Notes: generated by a model from the letters alone, not told the origin. DNA of 64,000 nucleotides from Wurfbainia villosa (GCA_025175895.1 CM046007.1:29655913-29719912), one strand, 5' to 3'; shown: positions 22,004 to 34,062, counted from the stretch's first letter. Translations and numbers: made by a program.

Positions 22004-23837
22004 TGATGTAATTGAGAGGTGTCCTAAGGCAATCGCCTTAGAAGTTATTAATAAAATTCACTATTTGAGTATACATTATCTATGTATTTGATTGAATCTT
22101 AAACTCATATACTGAAGTCCACAATATGATGCATAGCATGAGAGAAATTGTGATTGGATCACAATTAGTGGGTATCTCATCATGTGTAAATATGCAAGTA
22201 TTGAAACTATCCCTAGTCGATGAATTGATGAGATTTGACATCATCAATTCTGTGAGACTAGCACATGTTATGCTCCTTGGTTTATCCAAGCATTCAGTAC
22301 TCACTGAATGGAAGCATAGGGATGCTGAGAGTGAACATGTGGATGCTAGTTATGGTAACTAGTTCATTGGAGTGGCCTGCTATGAGACTTCATATGGTTT
22401 TATATGTCATTGAAGATCTCATTGCATCTTGAGAGCGAGCTTCCTTAGACTTGAGGTATTCAAGTCACCTTGATCGTGGCGACTTGTACTTTGACTTCTT
22501 CACAACCATCTACATAGTAGGTGTAACTCCGGGATGATTGAGTATAAGTCAAAGTGATCGAAGGTGTTTGAATAGCCTACAGAGAATTCATCACTCCTGA
22601 TAAAGGAGATGTATACCCTAGGCCTCTTGTCAGGATTGTTACTCAAAAGTCTCTGGCCAGAGCAAACATGTTAAGAAGATGGTCTTCTTGGGGACATATA
22701 GGAGTAACTTGAATCCACAGGACAAGAAAATTAACTTGGGCTAGGTGTGACATAGTCAGCCTAGTGGGGACGAACACAGAGACTATGTCCAGAATCAAGT
22801 GGGTATAGGATGAGTGAAAAGAACAAGACACGAACAACTGAAGCTGATGAAGGGTTCAGAAAATGTTCTGAAGTTGATTTAGACTTTCCGGTCAATTAGG
22901 AGCCATGATGTACTACTAGGCGCCACTCATGATCTATTCATAATTAAGTGGTTAATTATGAATGACCAACATAACCGAGAACCTATTGGGTCACACGCAC
23001 TACAGGTGATCTAGAGATGTAAAACAAGTCTGAGAATGAGATTCTCGTTCAGAGAGGATATGTCTAGTTGGACCAAACAAGGGGGTGCGAAATGGAGGCT
23101 ATGAAACCTCCTATGGCTTAGTTGGACTTAGCATGGCCATATCGCACCGAAACGAAGTCAAACGAACCATACAGAGCCTCACACGACCGTGCCTAACTTG
23201 GTACAGGTCGTGCCTTATTTTTGGAGGGAAAATGGTTGAACTGGTTGTGCCCAAAAGGACACACGGCCAGGCCATGTGTCCTAGCACGACCGTGTCTTTT
23301 GGCACGGCCAGGTCATGTGAATCCACACGGCCATGTCACGGTTCCATCGATTTTGGAGATTTCTCTTTATAGAAATTTCCTGGGTTGTTCTTACCTTAAT
23401 TATGGAATAATTATGGTAAGATATGTTCCGTTTAAGCCTCCTAAGATGACCTAATCAAGAGATATATAAATATATACCTTTATAATATTTGGCTAAGGTT
23501 TTGTTTTAGGTTTTCTCCCTTGGTAGTCGTCGTTGCTCTCTCCTCTTCCCTTGTCTCCACTGATTGGCTAGCGCCAATCAGAGACAAAGACTTGCTGCTC
23601 TAGGAGTTGTCTCAAGTGATCCCGGCATGGATACTAATAGAGGCAAGGCCTGTTGGTCTTGCTTGTGGTTTCGACGGATTCAAAAGAATCCCGAAGGTAT
23701 AACTTCTCCTTCTCCTTGTGTGTTTTTTATGCGATTATGTCAAAACAAGTTTTCCTGGCTCCCAGGGGATGTCTGGGATGTAATAAAAATATTTTTATTC
23801 GCTTATTGTGCTGCTCATGATCCCGGAATCTCCAACA
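22004..23837 (+). mobile_element. Tork-like solo LTR
   Basis: Starts TGATGTAATTGAGAGG and ends GGAATCTCCAACA. Flanked by ATTAC (21999-22003) and ATTGC (23838-23842), a 4/5 target duplication. Same layout and length as the LTR at 4861-6670. No internal sequence, so it is the product of LTR-LTR recombination. Carries CACGACCGTG words (23181-23340) and a TATATAAATATAT box near 23462-23475. Confidence 0.8.
23181..23340. promoter_or_regulatory. Phased CACGGCCGTG palindromes in Tork solo LTR
   Basis: Word centres near 23270, 23289, 23311 and 23330, about 20 bp apart, plus an outer pair around 23182-23211. They lie about 120 bp upstream of the TATA-like box. Confidence 0.75.
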
Positions 23838-24053
23838 ATTGCCTAGATTTTTTTCTACTTTCCTATCCTTATGTAGGGTAGTCTTAGGGTTATCCTTAGA
23901 CCTAATATTACAATGTTTAGCACCCAAACAAAATATTTGTTTCTAACATGCTTTTGATCATGGACAATTGCAAGTGCATTAAAACCATTTCTATCATGTT
24001 TCTTATCATTAAAAATTGAAAGTGCATTATTAAATGTTATCTTAGGGTTTTTC
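23838..24053 (-). pseudogene. Sirevirus B Gag, middle fragment
   Basis: Reverse complement aligns by eye with 440-660 of the first gag (the AATAATGCA...AAGCATG stretch). Truncated at 24053 by the LTR-B fragment. Confidence 0.55.
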
Positions 24054-24777
24054 TAAGCCAAACTAAGCTCCTGAGTGCCGAACACTCGGCCAGTCGACTG
24101 ATCAATATCATCAGTTGACTGATACACCTCAAACATGAGGTTTAATATAAGTATGATCACCTCATACTTGATACTCACCCTAGGCCTATACATAAGCCTT
24201 CTAGCTACCTCTATCAGCCTCACGCCCTCAGGGTCGATCTAAGTCTTCCATAACTTCTTCATCCTTTGCGTTAACCTTCAAGTGCTTCCATCAACTTTGT
24301 CATGCCATCGGGTACCTTTAGCCAAGACCTCAACCTTTAAGTCACTTCCATCAGCCTCAAGCCCTTAGTTCGAGTCCACGACTCCTCACCTTTGGCCTAG
24401 CCTTCAAGTGCTTCCGTTGGCCTTGTCATGCTAACAAGTCTACCTTTACCAAGAGGGCGCCCCTCCGGAACTTCCCCATTGCCAAGCCTTAATGGTTGGA
24501 CTTTCGTTGTCAATACTACACACTTGGACTTACATGACTAAGACTACACCCTTTGACTTTCCTTTTGTCAAATATCCATATTTGGACTTTCTCTTGCCAA
24601 GACTCCACCCTTGGACTTTTCTTTTCCAAATATTCATACTTGGACTTCTTCAATGCCAAGACACTAATCTTGGACTTCCCTTGTCAAGTATCCATACTTT
24701 GACTTTTTCATTGCTAAGAATTCAATCTTGGACTTCTCCTTATCAAATCTCTAAACTTGGACTTCCCCTCAAGTGTC
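24054..24777 (-). repeat. Partial Sirevirus B-type LTR
   Basis: Matches about 18043-18740: CAGTCGACTG words at 24093-24125 and a hairpin array from about 24490. Broken at both ends. GTGTC (24773-24777) is the left target duplication of element F. Confidence 0.7.
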
Positions 24778-26463
24778 TGATAAGCGGTATTTGTATGTCG
24801 TGGTACCGTTATAAATTATTTACCGAACCCCCTAACTACACTAATATAGCATAGTGGATTGCTCGGATCGTTTCCCAACGAGTGTAATCGATAGAATAGT
24901 AAACTTAGGATCACTAATTATTTCTTTGAGGTTTTCTACTGAAGATGGGGGTTTGGATTTTAAAAGACTAATCCTATTGAATGAAAAGACAATGCAAGTA
25001 ATCAAACTCTAATCTAACTAAACTATGAGTGTGATGAAATTAAAAGAAACTTAAACTAAGCATTCAAATATGAAAGTGCAAGAATTTAAATATGCAAAAT
25101 AATATGAGAATAAAACATAATATGAAATTAAATCTAAACTAACCAACTACAACCTAATTACTCTAAGAAGTATTTTATCGAACACAATTAAGGCATGAAA
25201 GAAATCTAACCAACTACATGCAAATCAAATTATGAAAGAGAAATTTGATTACAAACATTCAATACTAAAACAAAGAAATCATCAAACAAAGAGATTGCTG
25301 TTCGGAGATGCTGGAAATGTTGTTCGGCGCTGCCATGAAGGAACTGGCCGAAAAAGTGGAGCGCTACCGGAGTTGTGGATCGGCTGCCGGAGCTGCTGGT
25401 GGTCGGAGCAATAACGGAGGGGAATCCCCACTCCGGTGGTTGTACGGAGGCTAGACCGATCGAAGGAGAATCCTCACTCCGATTGGTCGGCGACAATGAA
25501 AGGGGCGGAGCTATGGAACGGATGGAGCTAGCTGCCCGAGCTGCTGAACGGATGGAAAGTGGACCGCCTACTGCACCTCACTGCCAACGAGCTGTTGAGA
25601 TCTTGACATCTTAATCGGCCGGTGACAAAGCTCAGAGAGGAGATGGCTGCCGGCGGTGGTGTCGCGTGAAGATGGGGCGGAGATGATGGTTGCCGACGGT
25701 GGTGTCGCGTGAAGATGGGGCGGAGATGATGGCTGCCGACGGTGGAGGTGGCTGGAGTGACACCGATCACCAGAGATTGGAGGGGATCCCCTTCCCTCTC
25801 CAGCGACCGACGAGGAAAGGGAGAGCGCGACGACGGTGGCTTAGGCGTCGGGCGGAAATCACATAAGAGAAGATGTCAGCTCCTCTTGTGTTGCGTGATG
25901 AAGAGGCATTAAGTGGATTTTGGTAGTCGTCCGATCAACTGATCACCTGATCTCAGTCGTCCAATTAAAGCTAAGTAAATAGGTTAAATGTTGTGATTAA
26001 TCAAGGGTTGTGCATGCAACGGCTAGAATTGTTTCGATCTCATATGGACGGATCTGATAAATCTGAAGGGATAATCACGATCGATCGAATCTGGATGAAG
26101 GCCTAAGATGTCCAGATCTAAATGTATGGACCAGATCTCTCCAGATCTGGGTAGATGGCTCAGAATCAAGCCGCTTTCATGGACGGTCCATATCGCTCAG
26201 ATCTAATCTCTTGATTAAATTGCCTTCGATTATGATGAAGGGTCCAGATCAATCCAGTTTAAGTCTAATCCATTGGCTCATCTCGATCTCCTACGATTAA
26301 GATGAAAAATTTGCATATAAGTCCAAAAATTAGGAGAATTTACAATAAGGTCCAAAAATATATCCAACTCATAAAACATGCAAATAATCGATAAATAAAC
26401 ACACGAAAGGAGTAAAACAGTTATATTAAGGACCAAAATAACCTAACAAAATGGTAGTTATCA
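24778..26463 (-). repeat. Element F 3' LTR
   Basis: TGATAACTACC...CTTATCA. Holds tandem 43-bp repeats in a GC-rich block (about 25630-25750) and AGATCT words (26114-26204). Confidence 0.9.
25630..25750. repeat. 43-bp tandem repeat in F LTR
   Basis: About 2.5 copies of a unit containing GAAGATGGGGCGGAGATGAT. Present again at about 30220-30330 in the partner LTR. Confidence 0.75.
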
Positions 26464-27854
26464 ATTCCCCCACACTTATTCTTGCACGTCCCGAGCAAGT
26501 AAAGAAAACTAAAAATAAACTGAAAGTGTATTTCTCTAGCAATTTCTAAACATACATAGAAAATCGTGAAAGAAAGTTACCTAGGATTGTCAAATCTCAA
26601 AGACTCAAGCAATCATGGACTCAAATCTTACATAGGTTAACAAACATAATGACTTCAATCCATCATGAATAGACTAAGAATGATTAAGCCTCACAAGGTA
26701 AGTGGTGGTTTCTCTCACTCTCATAAGCATGTAATAGTGGAGTTCACTTAAGCTACTCATGGTTTATGAACTACCATATGCTTGCTTTTCTTCTACCTTC
26801 ACCACTATATATACATAAGAATGCACAATCACTGAAGGCTTATTAAGAATGTAAGGGAAACATGAATACAAGAAAAATGATAATATGTGCGAAAGGAAAG
26901 AAAGGTAAGAAATAGCTAAAGAAATACAAGAAGAATATATGGAAATACTGGAATGCTACATAGATGAGTACAAGAAAGCATTGCCCTAAAATTTTTCTTC
27001 CAACCCAATAAACATGTAAACAACCCTTATCGCATACTTCAATACAAATCTACTCATGATATACAATAGATCTCTCAATAGTTGCAACAAGGGATGTCAC
27101 TAACAAAAATACTATCATACATGAATAAAAAAAAATGAATGGCACCACATGTCAAAATTTTCACAATATTTTTTTTATTTCATGGGCACCCAATTTATTA
27201 TTTTTTTTCAACTTTTTTTTCAATTTTTTTTCAAACTTTTTTTTTGACATATAGTGCACTTCCCTATGCTCCAACATCAAGCTCAGCTAAAAAGATAAAA
27301 AACATGGCTAGCTCATGGTGATCAAGCACAACTTGCCTATGTTTACACTAAATTCCCTGAGCTGCTCTCTCCCCCACACTTAAATTTTTATCCATCCTGG
27401 GCAAAACACTCATCATGGATGATCCAAGTATTCCACATCTAGAAATAGAAATAGAAAAGAAAGTAATGGCAGGAAAGAAAAAAATGTAAGGATGAATGGC
27501 TAGAATGTTATTCAAATAAGCATGTGATGATAAAAGAAGTGAAGGAAAACAAATATGATTGCCTTCATAATAATCATGCAAACCTACTGTTTTGTGGTCT
27601 CGAAAGAATCAAAGCAAGTTCTAGAGTTACAATAACCACAAGTGCACCACACAAGCAATAAAAATAGACTCAATCCTCACTAGGTAAACAAAAATAATCA
27701 ACTCAGTCTATCAACATAGAATCCATCATCAAGTAGTAACCACATGCAATCAAATAATCCATTCAAGTCAATAAATCCCCGAAACTCGATAATAAAATTT
27801 AACTAGCTTTCATGACTTCTAAGAAGATATAAAGGAATGCATAGGAAATTTATT
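26464..27854 (-). other. Element F 3' non-coding region
   Basis: No convincing ORF. AT-rich, with a long pyrimidine-rich run on the plus strand (27168-27245). PPT at its edge with the LTR (26464-26478). Confidence 0.5.
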
Positions 27855-28589
27855 TCAAAACACCGATAAACAAAAACTCATCAAACAAAACATAACAACC
27901 GAAACAAAAACAAATGAAGTAAAAGAGACATATATACAAGGAAAAAGAAAAGAGGTGAGATGGAGCAAACTCCCCTGAAGTCCTGGCGGTTGAAGAAGAT
28001 TTAGCAAGAGGAGCCACACAGGTCGTGGAGTGCTCCTAAAGAAATCCCGTCTTGGTGGTTGAAGAAGATTCATCTTTAACATCCACGCCGGGAGTGGAAT
28101 GGACTGAATGGGGGTGAGCACCTTCATGGTGTGATCATGATAGTTCCATGCTGCTCTCTCCGATATGATCACCTTCTCATATGTAGCCTCTGGAGATCGG
28201 AGGTGATTCAGATAAAGTGTCCAGCCTTGGGGTTGGATTATTGCATTTATTGTCAGGGCTTTCATCAGTAAAATTCCTGGAGGCTCTAGTTGTGATGGAA
28301 GTGTCCAGTCTGGGGGGTTCCAGCTATCCACCACTTCCATTGAAATCAATTCATCACAAATGCTTGCCTCCACTGTCTCATTTGTCTTCTGGTCTAGCTG
28401 GCAAGTATGGGCACTGGTATCTGGCAACATAAGGAATACAACCTCATCTGCAAAAACCTCTGCACTTTCCTCTTCAATAGCATCAGAAAAAGGAACAGCT
28501 GGCAATGTATCAAAATTCTTATCAGCATCCGAGACGTCAACAACTGCATCACCATGATATAAATCAACAGAGGAGTCCAGTAGAGTCAT
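27855..28589 (-). CDS. Element F ORF of unknown function with hydrophobic C-terminus
   Basis: 244 codons. The N-terminal half is acidic (DVSDADKN, EEESAEVFADEV). The middle has repeated LLQPP or QPPG motifs. The last about 35 residues are strongly hydrophobic (FVFVSVVMFCLMSFCLSVF) and could span a membrane. I do not recognise a domain. It overlaps the end of the Gag-tail ORF (28586-28771) in another frame and may be its frameshifted continuation. Confidence 0.45.
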   Translation of the reverse strand: MTLLDSSVDLYHGDAVVDVSDADKNFDTLPAVPFSDAIEEESAEVFADEVVFLMLPDTSAHTCQLDQKTNETVEASICDELISMEVVDSWNPPDWTLPSQLEPPGILLMKALTINAIIQPQGWTLYLNHLRSPEATYEKVIISERAAWNYHDHTMKVLTPIQSIPLPAWMLKMNLLQPPRRDFFRSTPRPVWLLLLNLLQPPGLQGSLLHLTSFLFPCIYVSFTSFVFVSVVMFCLMSFCLSVF

Positions 28590-29150
28590 AGAAGTATATC
28601 CTCAACTCTGCAATCCATCTCCTCAAGAACATCACTTCCATTAGAAATGATCTCTAAGGAAAATTGGGAGGAATCTTGTGCTTGCATTTGATTGATAGAT
28701 GATGCAATTTGATTTAACTGAGTCTGCAAGTTTTGTAACCTTTGTTGTTGCTGCTGATGACTATCGTTCATTTGTTGCTGCTATTGCTAGCTGCAAGAAC
28801 TTTTCTAGTGTATTTTCTTGACTGGGAGCAAGGATTTCTTCACAGTAACTTGACTGATCTCCCCAACTAGACATGTAAGGATCAATAGACGGTGGGGGTA
28901 GATAGCACTGAGACTGCTCAGGGGTGTATTGTTGTGTGTTCCCATACCTGAAATCTGAATTGAAATTATATGTACCAGAAAATGAATTATACCTATCCTG
29001 TTGATAAGGCTGATAATACTGATGATCAAGCTGATGATATGAAGGCTGGTACTGATAATATTGATGTTCAGATTGATAATACTCTTGTTGTCCAATGCCT
29101 AAATAGTAAGCATCACTGAGATCTCCAAATGGCTGATAATATGGATCCAT
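28586..29150 (-). pseudogene. Element F Gag-tail-like ORF (frameshifted)
   Basis: Two overlapping frames: 29150-28761, Tyr/Gln-rich (HQYYQYQPSYHQLDHQYYQP) ending LEKFLQLAIAATNER, and 28771-28586, Gln-rich with LQNLQTQLNQIASSINQMQ. The 'LE..Fxxx..ATN' then 'L..LxxQ' order is that of the C-terminal part of Athila-type Gag, just before the zinc knuckle. The capsid part is absent. A similar tail occurs in element E near 39300. Confidence 0.55.
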
Positions 29151-29358
29151 GTTGTAAGAGATTCCTAGTCTTTCCTGAAAAACTAACACAATTAAAAGAT
29201 ACAAGAAATAGACATGAACAAGTACATGGATATGTAAGAAATAAAAGAATGTAGCCCTAAACAAAAGTTTTGAATTTTGTTTTTTTTTTTAGAAAAATGA
29301 AGAAACAATCCTAAGTTTACTAAGCATCATTACACTCTCCGGCAACGGTGCCAAAATT

Positions 29359-31045
29359 TGATAAGTGGTATTTGCATGTCGTGGTACCGTTACAAATTAT
29401 TTACCGAACCCCCTAACTATACTAATATAACATAGTGGATGACCCGGATCGTTTCCCAACGAGTGTAATCGACAGAATAGTAAACTTAGGATCACTAATT
29501 ATTGCTTTGAGGTTTTCCACTGAAGATGGGGGTTTGGATTTTAAAAGACTAATCCTACTAAATGAAAAGACAATGCAAGTAATCAAACTCTAATCTAACT
29601 AAACTATGAGTGCAATGAAATTAAAAGAAACTTAAACTAAGCATTCAAATATGAAAGTGCAGGAATTTAAATATGCAGAATAATATGAGAATAAAACATA
29701 ATATGAAATTAAATCTAAACTAACCAACTACAACCTAATTACTCTAAGAAGCATTTTATCGAACACAATCAAGGCATGAAAGAAATCTAACCAACTACGT
29801 GCAAATCAAATCATGAAAGAGAAATTTGATTACAAACATTCAATACTAAAACAAAGAAATCATCAAACAAAGAGATTGTTGTTCGAAGATGCTGGAAATG
29901 TTGTTCGGCGCTGTCGTGAAGGAACTGGCTGCAAAAGTGGAGAGTTGCCGGAGTTGTGGATCGGCTACCGGAGCTGCTGGTGGTCGGAGCGATAACGGAG
30001 GGGAATCCCCACTCCGGTGGTTGTATGGAGGTTGGACCGATCGGAGGAGAATCCTCACTCCGATTGGTCGGCGACAATGAAAGGGGCAGAGCTGTGGAAC
30101 GGATGGAGCTAGCTAACCCGAGCTGCTGAACGGATGGAAAGTGGACTACCTACTGCACCTCGCTACCAACGAGCTGTCGAGATATCGACATCTCAATCGG
30201 TCGGCAACAAAGCTCGGAGAGGAGATGGCTGCCGGCGGTGGTGTCGCGTGAAGATGGGGCGGAGATGATGGCTGTCGGCGGTGGTGTCACGTGAAGATGG
30301 GGCAGAGATGATGGCTGCCGATGGTGGAGGTGGCTAGATTGACACTGGTCACTAGAGATTGGAGGGGATCCCCTTCTCTCTCCGACGACCGGCGGGGAAA
30401 GGGAGAGCACGACGGCGGTGGCTCAGGCGTCGGGCGGAAATTGCGGAAGAGAAGATGTCGGCTCCTCTTGTGTTGTGCGATGAAGAGGCATTAAGTGGAT
30501 TTTGGTAGTCGTCCGATCAACTGATCATCTGATCTCATCCGTCAAATTAAAGCTAGGTAAATAGGTTAAATGTTGTGATTAATCAAGGGTTGTGCATCCA
30601 ACGGCTAGAATTGTTTCGATCTTGTATGGATGGATCTGATAAATCTGGAGGGATAATCACGATCGGTCGAATCTGGATGAAGGCCTAAGATGTCCAGATC
30701 TAAATATACGGACCAGATCTCTCAAGATCTGGGTAGATGGCTCAGAATCAAGCCGCTTTCATGAATGGTCCATATCGCTCAGATCTAATCTCTTAATTAA
30801 ATTGCCTTCGATTATGATGAAGGGTCCAGATCAATCCAGTTTAAGTCTAATCCATTGGCTCATCTCGATCTCCTACGATTAAGATGTAAAATTTGCATAT
30901 AAGTCCAAAAATTAGGAGAATTTATAATAAGGTCCAAAAATATATCCAACTCATAAAACATGCAAATAATCGATAAATAAACACACAAGAGGATTAAAAC
31001 AGTGATATTGAGGACCAAAATAACCTAACAAAATGGTAGTTATTA
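29359..31045 (-). repeat. Element F 5' LTR
   Basis: Begins TGATAAGTGG, ends GTTATTA (terminal TG changed to TA in element orientation) followed by GTGTC. Highly similar to the 3' LTR. Confidence 0.9.
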
Positions 31046-31050
31046 GTGTC

Positions 31051-31943
31051 ACAAGGGGCAATCCACTAAAGAATCTCCTCCTCGTTGGAGTTAGGAGACA
31101 ACGGTTACAAGAAAATAAAAATCTTGATGATTAGGCAACAAGCATACCTCACCTCGTTACGATGAAAGCCTCAAATACAAGAATATGAACACACATTGAA
31201 AAACAAACTTAAGCTATCGACGAAGATGATGTGGGATCTCGGCATCTCATCGACATTACAACGTCGTAGAGTTGTCGTCGAAGCGTAGCATTGTTGGAGC
31301 ACTTTGGGAGCAAGGAATGAATATCCAAAGAGGTGAAATAGCCCTTCTTTTATAGCCCTTCAAACCCTAATTCGTTGAGATCTGGATCTGGGTCAAAGAG
31401 CCTCATCTCCTCAAGATAAGTGAAGCTTATCTTGACTTTCTTCGAGCTGACCAGTTTGAATAGCAGTCGACTGATGGCAGGATCAGTCGACTGCCAATAA
31501 CCTTCAGTCGACTGTCGCCCTGGTCACTCACCTGTAGCAAAGAGTTAGCACCGAACTAACAAGTAATAGACATTTTGATGGTTACTTACCATCCGATCTC
31601 GACATAGACCTTCCACTGGAAGTCTTAATCAGATCGTCGCCTAAGTTCATCCTCGTACGGGGGACATGACCTCACCATTACTCTTCACTCAGTGCTTACC
31701 TCTGTCTTGTCGCTTAGCTTCTGGTCTCCATCGAGGTTCCTCGACTCCATGAGGTTCTCCTAGTGTCGCCCAACCACCATAATTTCTCGACTCGAGATTC
31801 TCCGAGTGTCGCTTGACCTTGGGCTTAGCTTAAATACTTCTTGCACACTTAACATATCTTATGAGATAACAATAACAACTTAACTTTGAGTCTTTGCCAT
31901 AATCAAAACCTAGGTTCGATTATCTGGTACCCCTGCACCAACA
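31051..31943 (-). repeat. Sirevirus C 3' LTR, truncated
   Basis: Matches 45494-46384. About 190 bp at its end, including the G-tract box, is missing at the pre-existing junction with LTR-B. TATA box TATAAAAG at about 31347-31355. Three CAGTCGACTG words start at 31464, 31484 and 31505. Confidence 0.85.
31464..31514. promoter_or_regulatory. Three phased CAGTCGACTG palindromes, C 3' LTR
   Basis: Perfect 10-bp palindromes with starts 20 and 21 bp apart, about 110 bp upstream of the TATA box. Confidence 0.85.
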
Positions 31944-32839
31944 ATCTCCCCCTTTTTGATCTATGTCAAACCGATTCAAAGTTAAGGAAATTTTCAGCAC
32001 AAAGTGAAGTGATAAGGTAATAAATATGAATAGCATGTAGTAATGAAATATAAGTAAGCAAGTGTAAGTATGTAGTAAAAATAAGCATGAGTAAGTTAGT
32101 ATGAGTAACTTACTATAAGTATGAAATGAGTATAGAATGAGCATGAGTAAACTCTTTTTCAAATCCTCCCCCTTGACCTTAGGTGAGTTTTTGAAAAAGA
32201 AGCTTAGCTCTCCCCCTTAACGTTTGGCCACTTAAAGAAAATTTAAGTAAGTTAAGTTTTCAAAAATAACCTTTTGATCCCTTAACTTTGGCCTCTCTTC
32301 TCCACTTAAAGAAAGTAAGTTGAGTTTTCAAAAATAAACTTTTGATCCCTTAACTTTGGCCTTTCTTCTTCCCCTTTTGTCATAAATCGAAAATATTTGG
32401 GGGTTTGTAAAAGAACTTTAACTTTATAAACAAGCGATTAACATTATAAGTCCAAGCATGTTTCTTTTAAATTTTGAAAATAGTAGTTTCAATATAAACT
32501 CAACTAATAGCATGTTTAACTCTTTTTGACTTAATTGATATGAAATGATAATAAGTCTTGATTAGAGTTGGTTATTTTGAATAATTATACTCCATGATTC
32601 ATATTGATGCACTAGATCTATATCTAGAATCAGGACTAAGATCCTAACATCTCACGCTCATCTACGTGGCTCAGTACACAAACACATTGATCCTATGTGT
32701 TGTGAGATGTGTTGGCTCCTTAAATCTATAGGTGCATGCTTTTTAACGTAAACCCTAAGCTAGTTCCATGTAACAATAAAAATAAAGATAAAGTATAAGT
32801 AAGAATTGAGTCCTATTCTATTACGCACATCCCTAATTT
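31944..32839 (-). other. Sirevirus C 3' non-coding region with polypurine tracts
   Basis: AAAAAGGGGGAGAT abuts the LTR, with further GGGGGAG tracts near 32168 and 32210. No ORF supported. Confidence 0.65.
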
Positions 32840-34062
32840 TTATCTGAGCATACTAAATTCTACTCCGGGTAAGGGTTTCGTAAAGATGTCCACTAGGTTC
32901 GATTTCGACTCAACATATTCAAGTTTTATGGTTCCATTTGCTACATGTTCTCGTACAAAATGATATTTGACTTCAATGTGTTTAGTCCTAGAGTGACAAA
33001 TTGAGTTTTTAGTAAGATTAATAGAACTAATATTATCGATTAAAATTCTAGTGTTACTAAAATTTAATTGAATGTCTTGGAGAGTGTGCTTCATCCAAAG
33101 AAATTGAGCTACACACTCACCCATGACAACGTATTCAACTTCGGTGGTAGACAAGGCAACACGATGTTGCTTTCTACTATACTAGCTAACTAGACTCGAA
33201 CCTAGGAGTTGGCAACAACCACTCATGCTTTTTCTATCGAGTTTACTACCGGCATAATCCGAGTCAGAGTAGTCGATTAGTTCGAATTCGCTCGATCTAG
33301 GGTACTAAATTCCTACATTTAGTATTTCTTTTAGATATCTAAAAATACGTTTGACTAGTGTTAGGTGTGACTCCTTATCACAAGATTGAAATCTCGCATA
33401 CATACTCACTGCAAAAAGTATATCAGGTCGACTCGCAGTTAAGTATAGAAGGATATCTATCATGCTCCTATAGTACTTTAAATCAATTGATTTTCCTTCT
33501 AAGTCTTCTCCTATGTTTACATTAGTATCCATTGGTGTATTAATTTCCTTAGCGTTTTGCATTCCAAATCTATTAATTAATCCCTTAGCATATTTATGTT
33601 GGTGTAAGTAAATTCCTTCTCTAGTTTGTTTTATTTGTAAGCCTAAGAAAAAAGTAAGTTCACCTACTAAGTTCATTTCAAATTCACTTTCCATTAATGA
33701 AATGAACTCATTTAATAAGGTTGTATTGCCCGTTCCAAAAATTATGTCATCTACATAAATTTAGGCAATAAATATCTCTTTTCCTATGGATTTTACAAAA
33801 AGGGTTGGGTCAACTAAACCTTGATTAAATCCCTTAGACTTAAGGTAAATTGAAAGTCTTTCATACCAAGCTCTAGGAGCTTGTTTTAGTCCATATAAGG
33901 CTTTTCTAAGCTTGAAAACATTGTCAGGTTTGTTTAGACTTTTGAATCCAGGTGGTTAGCTAACATACACTTATTCCTTAATGAATTCATTCAAAAATGC
34001 TAACTTAACATCCATTTGGAATAACTTGAATTCTCGATGTACAGCGTAGGCTAATAGCATTC
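32840..34062 (-). pseudogene. Sirevirus C RNase H and C-terminal RT
   Basis: RT fragments: QMDVKLAFLN (about 34000), the YxDDIIFG region with a stop near 33762, then FEMNLVGELTFFLGLQIKQT (33694-33620). RNase H: SDSDYAGSKLDRKS, STTEVEYVVMGECVAQFLWM, SRTKHIEVKYHFVREHV, DIFTKPLPG. Interrupted by several stops. The RT continues at 41162 beyond element E. Confidence 0.88.

Larger units (their letters stand above)
6860..24777 (-). mobile_element. Sirevirus B, gag-only, with nested insertions
   Basis: 3' LTR in two pieces (6860-7076 and 17490-18800) around element A, then polypurine tract, 3' non-coding region, TRIM, gag, a solo LTR inside gag, and an internal LTR-B fragment at 24054-24777. No pol is seen between gag and the 3' region. 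The upper end is broken: the 24054-24777 fragment matches about 18043-18740 and runs into an LTR of Sirevirus C (seen at 31051 after removing element F). Confidence 0.7.
24778..31045 (-). mobile_element. Element F, non-autonomous Ty3-gypsy (Athila-like) retrotransposon
   Basis: LTRs 24778-26463 and 29359-31045 (about 1.69 kb), target duplication GTGTC (24773-24777, 31046-31050), a PBS resembling tRNA-Asp (TTTTGGCACCGTTGCCGG, about 29338-29355) and PPT AGTGTGGGGGAATT. The 2.9-kb interior has only a Gag-tail-like ORF and two others, with no protease, RT or integrase. The PBS type and the Gag tail point to the Athila/Tat side of Ty3-gypsy. Confidence 0.9.

Noticed and set aside
22126..22362. 78-codon plus-strand ORF in the solo LTR
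   Set aside because: Inside an LTR, no family likeness, no conservation evidence.
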